Source of the DNA: an uncultured Prevotellaceae bacterium
GTDB taxonomy: Bacteria > Bacteroidota > Bacteroidia > Bacteroidales > Bacteroidaceae
Direction: 5' to 3'
DNA: 64,000 nucleotides
NCBI GenBank assembly: GCA_902800435.1
Contig: CADCEQ010000002.1
Span: forward strand, 62,001-126,000
The position numbers and the translations under genes are program-made. Below the pieces are notes generated by a model. It was not told the origin of the DNA and searched no databases. It was given only the letters and a program-made list of their open reading frames with translations. The first letter of the stretch is position 1, and each line of letters begins with the position of its first letter. This document shows, piece after piece, positions 41,990-49,381 of this stretch.

Positions 41990-43498
41990 ATGAAAAAGAG
42001 ACAATTTGTGTTAGCAATAGCCGCCGTAAGCTTGTTGGCGGTGAGTTGCTCGGTAGGCGGTGCAGAGGATGTCGCCGACGTGAGAAATAACCTGACGGCC
42101 CTGTACAGTGAAAGTGCCGACGAAACCGCAGACTTGGCTTCTGGCGACAAGTTCGAGGGGGCAGCCGACAACCCCTTCATCAGCACGATGCTGGAGCCCG
42201 TCTCCACTTTCTCGGTCGATGCCGACGGGGCTTCGTATGGCATTGTGCGCCGCTACCTTGAGAGGGGCTACGACGTCAACCCTGCAAGCGTGCGTATTGA
42301 AGAACTGCTAAACTACTTCACCTTCGACTACCCTGCACCGACAGGCGACGAGACGGTGGCCATCAATGCCGAGGTAGGCCGTTGTCCGTGGAACACAGAG
42401 CATCTGCTGCTGCGCATGGGCCTCAAAGGCAAGGAGGTCAGAGCCGGCGAGATGCCACGCGCCAACTTCGTGTTCCTCATCGACGTCTCGGGCTCTATGG
42501 CCAGCAGCGACAAGCTCGACCTGCTGAAGAAGGGGCTGACGGAACTGCTCTACCAGCTAAACCCCGACGACCGCATCTCGATTGTAACCTATTCGGGCGA
42601 AGTCAGGAAGCTGTTAGAGTCGACGGCCGTCAGGAGTGCCGACAAAATCAAAAAGGCCATCAGCCAACTCTCGGCCGACGGCTTCACGGCAGGCGGCGAG
42701 GCGCTGAAGATGGCCTACGAAGAGGCGCTTGCCAACTACGACGCTAAGAGCAACAACCGCGTCATCATGGGCACCGACGGCGACTTCAACGTCGGCGTCA
42801 CCGACACTGACTCTCTGGTCAAGATGGTCGAGAACTACGCCAGCAAGGGCATCTACATGACCTGCCTCGGCTTCGGCATGGGCAACCTGAACGATGCGAT
42901 GATGGAGAAGGTGAGCAACTCGGGCAACGGCACCTACCACTACATCGACTGCGAGGACGAGCTGATGAAGGTCTTTGTCCACGAGCGCAGCCAGTTCGTC
43001 AGTGTGGCCAACGACGCGAAGTGCCAGGTGACCTTCAATCCCGACTATGTAAGCCAATACCGGCTCATCGGTTACGAGAACCGCGTGATGAGCAACAAGG
43101 ACTTTGAGGACGACAAGAAGGACGCCGGCGAGATAGGTGCCGGACAGACCATCACAGCACTCTACGAGCTGGTACCAAAGGCCGATATGTGGAACAAGAA
43201 CATGGCCAATGAGCCTATCGTCACCTTCGACTGCCGTTACAAGAAGTCGCTGACTGCCAACAGCACGCCGCTGCGAATTGAAGTCCTCAGAAACGGAATC
43301 TGGGAGAATCCCTCAACGGAATTCTCTTTTGCTGCCGGTGTGGCCGCCTACGGTATGATCTTGCGCGACTCACCCCATAAGGGAGCGGCAACCATCGCTA
43401 TGGCGAAGGAGTTAGTCGGTCAAGGCCTCAACTTCGATGCTCAGGGCTACCGCGCCCAATTGCTCACGCTGATGGACAAAGTGAAGGAAAAAGGCTGA
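41990..43498 (+). CDS. von Willebrand factor type A lipoprotein (YfbK-like)
   Basis: 502 residues. SPII signal A-V-S-C-S-V-G-G-A-E-D, then a VWA N-terminal domain (S-T-F-S-V-D-A-D-G-A-S-Y around residue 75). The A domain has the metal site D165-V-S-G-S-M (D-x-S-x-S) and G-T-D-G-D-F-N-V-G. A DUF3520-type C-terminus (T-A-L-Y-E-L-V-P ... R-Y-K) follows. Such proteins bind ligands through a divalent metal; the target is unknown. It lies 22 bp after the second serpin, so it ends the lipoprotein island. Confidence 0.88.
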   Translation: MKKRQFVLAIAAVSLLAVSCSVGGAEDVADVRNNLTALYSESADETADLASGDKFEGAADNPFISTMLEPVSTFSVDADGASYGIVRRYLERGYDVNPASVRIEELLNYFTFDYPAPTGDETVAINAEVGRCPWNTEHLLLRMGLKGKEVRAGEMPRANFVFLIDVSGSMASSDKLDLLKKGLTELLYQLNPDDRISIVTYSGEVRKLLESTAVRSADKIKKAISQLSADGFTAGGEALKMAYEEALANYDAKSNNRVIMGTDGDFNVGVTDTDSLVKMVENYASKGIYMTCLGFGMGNLNDAMMEKVSNSGNGTYHYIDCEDELMKVFVHERSQFVSVANDAKCQVTFNPDYVSQYRLIGYENRVMSNKDFEDDKKDAGEIGAGQTITALYELVPKADMWNKNMANEPIVTFDCRYKKSLTANSTPLRIEVLRNGIWENPSTEFSFAAGVAAYGMILRDSPHKGAATIAMAKELVGQGLNFDAQGYRAQLLTLMDKVKEKG

Positions 43499-43568
43499 AA
43501 TAAGCCAAACGCGTGCTAATTCTGCTTAAATTGGCGGCGGGGATGTTGGCCGGACACAGTATTTTGCT

Positions 43569-43576
43569 TACTTTTG
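43569..43576 (+). promoter_or_regulatory. Promoter -7 box immediately before a GTG start
   Basis: TACTTTTG, only four bases (CACC) before the GTG at 43581, so transcription should begin at or within the start codon. Confidence 0.65.
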
Positions 43577-43580
43577 CACC

Positions 43581-44069
43581 GTGCAAAGACTGTTTTTGGC
43601 TATCATCCTCGCCGCTCTGTGTGTAGCGGTTCGTGGTCAGCGGCGTCTCATCGTGGTTGATGTTGAGACGCGTGTGCCCATCCGTGGCGTCAACGTCGTG
43701 AGCAGCCGCCACCACACCGACACCACCGACTGGCAGGGACTGGTCACCGTGCCCGACACATGCCGCTCGCTGTCGTTCTCGCACGTGAAGTACGAGAGCC
43801 GGCTGCTGAACCTCAGCGAGGTGAAGGATACGGTGTTTCTGATTTCGAAGCTGATGGGGCTGCCCGAGGTGACCGTCTACGGCCAGGACCTGGGCGAGGA
43901 CAAGCTGAAGGAGCTGAAGAAGCAGATGCGCATCAACAAGACCGAGGCACAGCTGGCTGCCGCCAATCCTGCCGGGGGTTTCAACATTCTGGGGCTTATC
44001 CAGAAGTTTATGAAGCGCCGCAAGGAGAGCAAGAAGGAGCGCTTCCTCAGGATGCTGGAGGAGTATTAA
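43581..44069 (+). CDS. Carboxypeptidase-regulatory-like domain protein, likely leaderless (GTG)
   Basis: 162 residues. A signal peptide (A-V-R-G-Q about residue 20) is followed by a CarboxypepD_reg-like beta-sandwich (L-I-V-V-D-V-E-T-R-V-P-I-R-G-V-N-V ... T-D-W-Q-G-L-V-T-V-P). A charged helical C-terminus (K-R-R-K-E-S-K-K-E-R-F-L-R-M-L-E-E-Y) ends the protein. It is probably envelope-associated. The frame has a stop at 43527 and no ATG before GTG 43581, which sits at the predicted transcription start. Function is unknown. Confidence 0.8.
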   Translation: MQRLFLAIILAALCVAVRGQRRLIVVDVETRVPIRGVNVVSSRHHTDTTDWQGLVTVPDTCRSLSFSHVKYESRLLNLSEVKDTVFLISKLMGLPEVTVYGQDLGEDKLKELKKQMRINKTEAQLAAANPAGGFNILGLIQKFMKRRKESKKERFLRMLEEY

Positions 44070-44121
44070 AGGTAAAAGGGGAAAAAGGTAAAAAGGTAAA
44101 AGGGTAAAAAGGGGGAAAGGG
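44070..44121. repeat. GGTAAAAA-type repeats between convergent genes
   Basis: The whole 52-bp gap is made of GGTAAAAG/GGTAAAAA and GGGAAA units. It resembles the purine-rich leaders before the serpin genes and the lipoprotein at 39545. Confidence 0.75.
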
Positions 44122-45486
44122 TTATTTGAGCCTTTCGGGATGGCGGCGCTTGTAGTCGGCAATGCGGTCGGCAAAGGCCTGATCTTTCTTACTGCCCGGC
44201 TCGGGCGTAAACTCCATATATTCAGGAATGTCGTGGCCGTAGTCCTCAATGCGGGGCTGCGGTTTCTGTTTGACGATGCGCAGCGAGTCGTAGAGCGTGT
44301 GGTGGTAGACCTCATAGGCGGCGAGCGTCAGCGTGTCGTCGCTGATGCTGACAGTCTGGTAGTAGCGGCTGGAGATGCCGAACTTGTCGAAGCGGTCGTC
44401 AAACTGAATGTGGTAGTTCTTGGGCGAGCAGTGGCTCACGGTATAGACGGGCGTAACGGGCTGGTCGTTATCGTCGTGGCGCGTCATGCGGGCGTAGGCA
44501 TGCTCATGGCCCTGCAGGACGAGGTCGACGCCGTAGTCCTCGATGATGTCGTTGAACATCCACCGCTGTATGAGGTTGTTGTAGCCCTTGATGGAGAACA
44601 GCGGGTGGTGGAGCACCACGATCTTCCACTTGGCGGTGCTGGCCTCCAGCTGGCGCTTCAGCCACGAGCGCTGGGTCGAGAGGTAGAAGAACTCGCGGTT
44701 GCTGTCGAGAAGGAAGAACTGCGCCGGGCCGTAGCGCAGCGTGTAGACCATGTTGTCGTCAATCTTCGAGTCGAGGAAGTAGGAGAGCGTGAGCGGAAAG
44801 CGGCGCTCGAGCCGCATGATGACGCCCTTCAGGTAGTCGTGGTTGCCCGTGACGCAGAGCAGTGGCACGTGCTGGCCGATGCTGTCGAGGTCGCGGAAGG
44901 TCTCTGTCCAATGCTGGTTGGTGGGGCGGTCGGTGAGGTCGCCGCCGCAGACGAGGAACTCCGACTGCGGATGGCGGCTGAAGGCCTCGCGCAAGAAGCG
45001 GTTGGCTGCGCCGCCGATGGAGTCCTGCACATCGCCGACATAAATGAAGGAGAAGCTGCCCTCAGTCGCATAGGTATTGAAGTCGTACCAGGGTGAGGCC
45101 TGGCCGGCGGTGACGACGCGGTAGCCATAGCGGGTGTTGGGCGCCAGCTGGCGCAGGCGTGCCACGTAGTAGGCCGCCCGTCCGCTCCTTGAGACGAACA
45201 TCTCGCCCTGGGCCTCGATGCGCACGATGTCGCTGTCGGTGGCCAGCTCGAGCCATGAGGGCTTTACCACGCTGTCGCACTGCCAGCTGACGTTGCGCGA
45301 GCTGAGGCCGTCGGCGTCGCCAAAGGTCAGCAGCACGCGGTGGGGCTGCGCTGCCGCTACGTAGGGCTCCTCTTCCGTGTTATGGAACCATACTTCCCAC
45401 CGCTGGCTCACCCAGACAGCCAGAGCAGCCACGACCATCAGTGTGACAGCCCAAACGGTCTTTTGCGTTGTCTTCTTTCTTTTCAC
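44122..45486 (-). CDS. Membrane-anchored purple-acid-phosphatase-like metallophosphoesterase
   Basis: 454 residues. A single N-terminal helix (about residues 10-28) anchors a fibronectin-like N-terminal domain (L-A-P-N-T-R-Y-G-Y-R-V). The calcineurin-type catalytic domain shows all metal motifs: V-G-D-V-Q-D, G-G-D-L-T-D-R, T-G-N-H-D-Y, V-L-H-H-P-L, and L-Q-G-H-E-H. It faces the periplasm. The start codon is GTG at 45486, four bases after a promoter box, so the mRNA is probably leaderless. It is divergent from the LtaS-like operon, which suggests a role in phosphate-ester turnover of the envelope. Confidence 0.87.
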   Translation of the reverse strand: MKRKKTTQKTVWAVTLMVVAALAVWVSQRWEVWFHNTEEEPYVAAAQPHRVLLTFGDADGLSSRNVSWQCDSVVKPSWLELATDSDIVRIEAQGEMFVSRSGRAAYYVARLRQLAPNTRYGYRVVTAGQASPWYDFNTYATEGSFSFIYVGDVQDSIGGAANRFLREAFSRHPQSEFLVCGGDLTDRPTNQHWTETFRDLDSIGQHVPLLCVTGNHDYLKGVIMRLERRFPLTLSYFLDSKIDDNMVYTLRYGPAQFFLLDSNREFFYLSTQRSWLKRQLEASTAKWKIVVLHHPLFSIKGYNNLIQRWMFNDIIEDYGVDLVLQGHEHAYARMTRHDDNDQPVTPVYTVSHCSPKNYHIQFDDRFDKFGISSRYYQTVSISDDTLTLAAYEVYHHTLYDSLRIVKQKPQPRIEDYGHDIPEYMEFTPEPGSKKDQAFADRIADYKRRHPERLK

Positions 45487-45490
45487 GCTG

Positions 45491-45498
45491 CAAAATTA
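45491..45498 (-). promoter_or_regulatory. Promoter -7 box of the metallophosphoesterase (leaderless arrangement)
   Basis: Reads TAATTTTG on the minus strand, then four bases (CAGC) before the GTG start. Same geometry as at 43569-43581. Confidence 0.65.
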
Positions 45499-45541
45499 CA
45501 TAATAAATATGAATAACAATGGTTAATTATCAATTATTTTG

Positions 45542-45549
45542 TAACTTTG
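45542..45549 (+). promoter_or_regulatory. Promoter -7 box of the LtaS-like/MsbA operon
   Basis: TAACTTTG, 26 bp before the ATG at 45576. It probably drives the run of genes to 54212. Confidence 0.7.
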
Positions 45550-45575
45550 CAGCCAGAAACAAGAAGAGCGAAGGT

Positions 45576-47555
45576 ATGAAACTCTCATTAACAAAGCATC
45601 CCGTAGTGGCACTCGTAGCCAACCTGGCGCTGGTCTACGTGCTGTTTATGCTGTGTCGCCTGGTGTTCGTGGCCGTCAACTGGGGCCTGTATGCCGACAC
45701 GATAACCTGGAGCCACCTGGGGAGCCTCTGCACCGCCGGCCTGATTTTCGACACGTCGGCCATTCTCTATACCAATGCACTGGTCATTGTGGGCTTCCTG
45801 CTGCCGCTGCACTGGAAGGAGCGGCCCAGCTACTATAAGGTCATGAGGTGGATCTACGTCGTCTGCAACGGCGTGGCCATCTGTGCCAACCTTATCGACT
45901 GCGTCTACTTCCCCTTTACCGGCAAGCGGACGACGAGCACCGTCTTTGCCGAATTCAGCAATGAGGGTGTGGGCAATATGACGAAAATCTTTGCCGAGCA
46001 GTTCTTGGTCAACTGGTATCTCGTCATTCTGGCGGGTGTCTTCGTCTGGGTGTTGTGGCGGGGGTTTAGAGCCCCCCTCTGTCCCCCCCGAAGGGGGAAG
46101 TCAGGGCTGATAGGCTATTACGCCATTCAGGTGGTGATGCTGCTGCTGGCCATTCCCCTCTGCGTGGCAGGCATGCGGGGCGGCTTCACCCACGCCGTGA
46201 GGCCCATCACCATCTCGAACGCCAACCAGTATGTGGACCGGCCGGCCGAGACGGGCATCGTGCTGAACACACCGTTCTCTATATACAGGACACTGAGCAA
46301 GAAGCCGCTGGTGGTGCCCGACTATATGAGCGACGACGAGGCGCTGAGCCTGTTCACGCCCATCCATACGCCGGCCGACTCGCTGGCCTTCGAGCCTAAG
46401 AACGTGGTGGTGCTGATTCTGGAGAGCTTCGGCAAGCAGCACTTCGGGTTCTACAACCAGACGCTGCACGGCGGCACCTACCGTGGCTTCACGCCGTTCC
46501 TCGACTCGCTCATCACCCACGAGGCCATGACCTGGCAGTACTCCTACGCCAACGGCCGCAAGAGCATCGAGGGCATGCCGTCGGTGCTGTCGGCACTGCC
46601 CAACTTCGTCGAGCCGCTCTTCCTGACACCCGCGTCGCTGAACCGCATGTCGGGCCTTGCCCGTGAGCTTGGCGAGCAAAAGGGTTACGCGACGGCCTTC
46701 TTCCACGGCGCCCAGAACGGCTCGATGGGCTTCCAGGCCTTTGCCCGCGCCACGGGCTTCGCTAAATATTACGGCCGGACGGAGTATAATGCCGACGACC
46801 GCTTCAACGGCGATGACGACTACGACGGCACCTGGGCCATCTGGGACGAGGAGTTCCTGCAGTACTACGCCCTGACGATGAGCAGCATGCGCCAGCCGTT
46901 CATGACGGCCGTCTTCACCGCCTCGTCGCACACGCCCTGCATCGTCCCCGACCGCTACAAAGGCGTCTTCCCCAAGGGCGAGAACCCCGTGCAGGAGTGC
47001 GTCGCCTACTCCGACAACGCCCTGCGGCTGTTCTTCGAGACGGCCCGCCGGCAGCCGTGGTTCGCGAACACCCTCTTCGTCATCACCGCCGACCACACCA
47101 GTGGTCCTGTCGACCCCTATTACACGACGTCGCTGGGCAGCTACTGCGTGCCCATCATCCTCTATGCCCCCGGCGACAGCACCCTGCGCGGCTACGACCG
47201 CCAGCGCATTGTCGAGCAGGCCGACATCATGCCCACCGTGCTCTCCTACCTGCACTACGACCATCCCTACCTGGCCTTCGGCAAGGATATGCTCCGCACG
47301 CCTTCCGACCAGACGTTTGCCCTGCACTGGGTACCTGAGACGAATGGCTATGAGTTTGTGAAGGGCGACTACGCCGTGGAGTTCGACGGCAAGGAGGTGA
47401 CCGCCGCCTACCGTTACCGCACCGACTCGCTGCTCGCCCACAACGTGCTGCCGTCGATGCCCCAGGACACCTTGCGGCAGATGACGCGACAGATGAAATC
47501 CATCATACAGCAATATATGCAGCGTATGACCAATGATAAGTTAGTGGTAGAATGA
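45576..47555 (+). CDS. LtaS-like phosphatidylglycerol/phosphoethanolamine-type sulfatase-fold transferase 1
   Basis: 659 residues: about five N-terminal membrane helices, then a periplasmic alkaline-phosphatase/sulfatase-fold domain. Metal and catalytic features are V-V-V-L-I-L-E-S-F-G-K, the nucleophile region N-G-R-K-S330-I-E-G-M-P-S (Ser in place of the Thr of LtaS), and F-V-I-T-A-D-H-T-S-G. Gram-negative members move phosphoglycerol or phosphoethanolamine to glycans or lipid A, so a role in LPS decoration is inferred. A type-2 palindromic element (46068-46107) is translated in frame between two membrane helices as A-P-L-C-P-P-R-R-G-K-S. It overlaps the ABC transporter gene by 4 bp. Confidence 0.85.
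   Translation: MKLSLTKHPVVALVANLALVYVLFMLCRLVFVAVNWGLYADTITWSHLGSLCTAGLIFDTSAILYTNALVIVGFLLPLHWKERPSYYKVMRWIYVVCNGVAICANLIDCVYFPFTGKRTTSTVFAEFSNEGVGNMTKIFAEQFLVNWYLVILAGVFVWVLWRGFRAPLCPPRRGKSGLIGYYAIQVVMLLLAIPLCVAGMRGGFTHAVRPITISNANQYVDRPAETGIVLNTPFSIYRTLSKKPLVVPDYMSDDEALSLFTPIHTPADSLAFEPKNVVVLILESFGKQHFGFYNQTLHGGTYRGFTPFLDSLITHEAMTWQYSYANGRKSIEGMPSVLSALPNFVEPLFLTPASLNRMSGLARELGEQKGYATAFFHGAQNGSMGFQAFARATGFAKYYGRTEYNADDRFNGDDDYDGTWAIWDEEFLQYYALTMSSMRQPFMTAVFTASSHTPCIVPDRYKGVFPKGENPVQECVAYSDNALRLFFETARRQPWFANTLFVITADHTSGPVDPYYTTSLGSYCVPIILYAPGDSTLRGYDRQRIVEQADIMPTVLSYLHYDHPYLAFGKDMLRTPSDQTFALHWVPETNGYEFVKGDYAVEFDGKEVTAAYRYRTDSLLAHNVLPSMPQDTLRQMTRQMKSIIQQYMQRMTNDKLVVE
46068..46107 (-). repeat. 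GC-rich palindromic element (type 2), in frame in the LtaS-like gene
   Basis: The reverse complement reads CTGACTTCCCCCTTCGGGG followed by GGGACAGAGGGGGGCTCT. It matches 34938-34972 with only a few differences, and both copies are translated in the same frame. Confidence 0.78.
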
Positions 47556-49381
47556 AAGAATTCCTGAATGTACTGCGGCGCTTCGTGCCGCCCTATAAGA
47601 AATACCTGGTGTTGTCGGTCGTCTTCAACATCCTGTCGGCCGTGCTTAACATCTTCTCGTTTGCGGCGTTGATACCCATTCTGCAGATACTGTTCCAGAC
47701 GGGCGACGCCAAGGCAGCCACCGCCCTGATGGACTGGGACTGGGGCAACGTGCAGGAGGTGCTGATGAACAACCTCAACTACTACGTGAACCAGCTCATC
47801 GCCAGCTACGGACAGACGACGACGCTGCTCTTCATCGGCCTGTTCCTGGCCGTGACCACCGCCCTGAAGACGGGCGCCTACTTCCTCTCATCGTCGACCA
47901 TCATCCCGATACGCACCGGCGTGGTGCGCGACATCCGCAACCAGCTCTACCAGAAGATCACCTCGCTGCCGCTGGGCTTCTTCAGCGAGGAGCGCAAGGG
48001 CGACATCATTGCCCGCATGAGCGGCGACGTGCAGGAGGTGGAGTCGAGCATCATGTCGAGCCTCGACATGCTGTTCAAGAACCCCATCCTCATCGTGGTC
48101 TACTTCGGCACGCTGCTCTTCGTGTCGTGGCAGCTCACGCTGTTCACTATCGTCTTCGTGCCCATCTTCGGCTGGTTCATGGGCATCGTCGGCCGCAAGC
48201 TGAAGAAGCGCAGCATCAAGGCTCAGGCCCTGTGGAGTGACACGATGAGCCAGGTCGAGGAGACGCTGGGCGGCCTGCGCATCATCAAGGCCTTCTGTGC
48301 CGAGGAGAAGATGAACACCCGCTTCGACCGCATCAACAGCGCCTACCGCAACGACATCATGCGCGTGAACATCCGCCAGTCGATGGCCCACCCCATGTCG
48401 GAGTTCCTCGGTACGGTGATGATTATCATCGTGCTGTGGTTCGGCGGCATCCTCGTGCTCAACAACCAGACCATCACCGGCCCGACGTTCATCTACTACA
48501 TGGTCATCCTCTACAGCATCATCCAGCCGCTGAAGGACTTCTCGAAGGCGGGCTACAACATTCCGAAGGGCCTGGCCTCGATGGAGCGCATTGACAAGAT
48601 TCTGAAGGCCGAGAACACCATCAGGGAGTCAGCCCATCCGCGCCATATTGCCAGCTTCGAGCGTCAGATAGAGTTCCGCAACGTCTCGTTCAAGTATGGC
48701 GAGCAGTGGGTGCTGCGGGGCATCAACCTCACCATCCCCAAGGGCAAGACCATCGCCCTCGTGGGGCAGTCGGGCTCAGGCAAGTCGACGCTCGTCGACC
48801 TGATTCCCCGCTATTACGACGTTCAGGAGGGCGAGGTGCTCATCGACGGCATCAACGTCAAGGAGCTCGGCATCCACGACCTGCGGCAGCTCATCGGCAA
48901 CGTCAACCAGGAGGCCATCCTCTTCAACGACTCGTTCCGCAACAACATCTCGTTCGGCGTCGACAATGCCACCGACGAGCAGATAGCCGAGGCCTCGCGC
49001 ATAGCCAATGCCTACGACTTCATCACGGCCTCCGAGCATGGTTTCGACACCAACATCGGCGACCGCGGCGGCCGCCTCTCGGGCGGTCAGCGCCAGCGTG
49101 TGAGCATCGCCCGCGCCATCTTGAAGAATCCGCCCATCCTCATCCTCGACGAGGCCACCTCGGCCCTCGACACCGAGAGCGAGCGGCTGGTGCAGGACGC
49201 CCTTGAGCGGCTGATGAAGACGCGCACCACGGTAGCCATCGCCCACCGTCTGTCGACCATCCGCAATGCCGACGAAATCTGCGTGCTCCACGACGGCCGC
49301 ATCGTCGAGCGCGGCACCCACGACGAGCTGCTGGCCTTCGACGGCTATTACAAGAAGCTCCACGATATGCAGCAAGTATGA
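47552..49381 (+). CDS. MsbA-like ABC exporter (fused permease-ATPase)
   Basis: 609-residue half-transporter that works as a homodimer. It has six N-terminal helices (about residues 18-320) and a nucleotide-binding domain with Walker A V-G-Q-S-G-S-G-K-S-T (about 403), signature L-S-G-G-Q-R-Q-R, Walker B I-L-I-L-D-E-A-T-S and H-loop A-I-A-H-R-L-S. Its place between LtaS-like and late-acyltransferase genes points to flipping of lipid A/lipid-linked glycan across the inner membrane. Both gene ends overlap neighbours by 4 bp. Confidence 0.9.
   Translation: MKEFLNVLRRFVPPYKKYLVLSVVFNILSAVLNIFSFAALIPILQILFQTGDAKAATALMDWDWGNVQEVLMNNLNYYVNQLIASYGQTTTLLFIGLFLAVTTALKTGAYFLSSSTIIPIRTGVVRDIRNQLYQKITSLPLGFFSEERKGDIIARMSGDVQEVESSIMSSLDMLFKNPILIVVYFGTLLFVSWQLTLFTIVFVPIFGWFMGIVGRKLKKRSIKAQALWSDTMSQVEETLGGLRIIKAFCAEEKMNTRFDRINSAYRNDIMRVNIRQSMAHPMSEFLGTVMIIIVLWFGGILVLNNQTITGPTFIYYMVILYSIIQPLKDFSKAGYNIPKGLASMERIDKILKAENTIRESAHPRHIASFERQIEFRNVSFKYGEQWVLRGINLTIPKGKTIALVGQSGSGKSTLVDLIPRYYDVQEGEVLIDGINVKELGIHDLRQLIGNVNQEAILFNDSFRNNISFGVDNATDEQIAEASRIANAYDFITASEHGFDTNIGDRGGRLSGGQRQRVSIARAILKNPPILILDEATSALDTESERLVQDALERLMKTRTTVAIAHRLSTIRNADEICVLHDGRIVERGTHDELLAFDGYYKKLHDMQQV

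Noticed and set aside
43464..44315. 283-codon minus-strand frame across the carboxypeptidase-regulatory-like gene and the phosphoesterase end
   Set aside because: It runs through the GGTAAAAA repeat as Leu/Pro/Phe-rich sequence and conflicts with two recognisable proteins.
46101..47513. Long antisense frame within the LtaS-like gene
   Set aside because: No family features, biased composition, and the plus-strand protein is intact with catalytic motifs.
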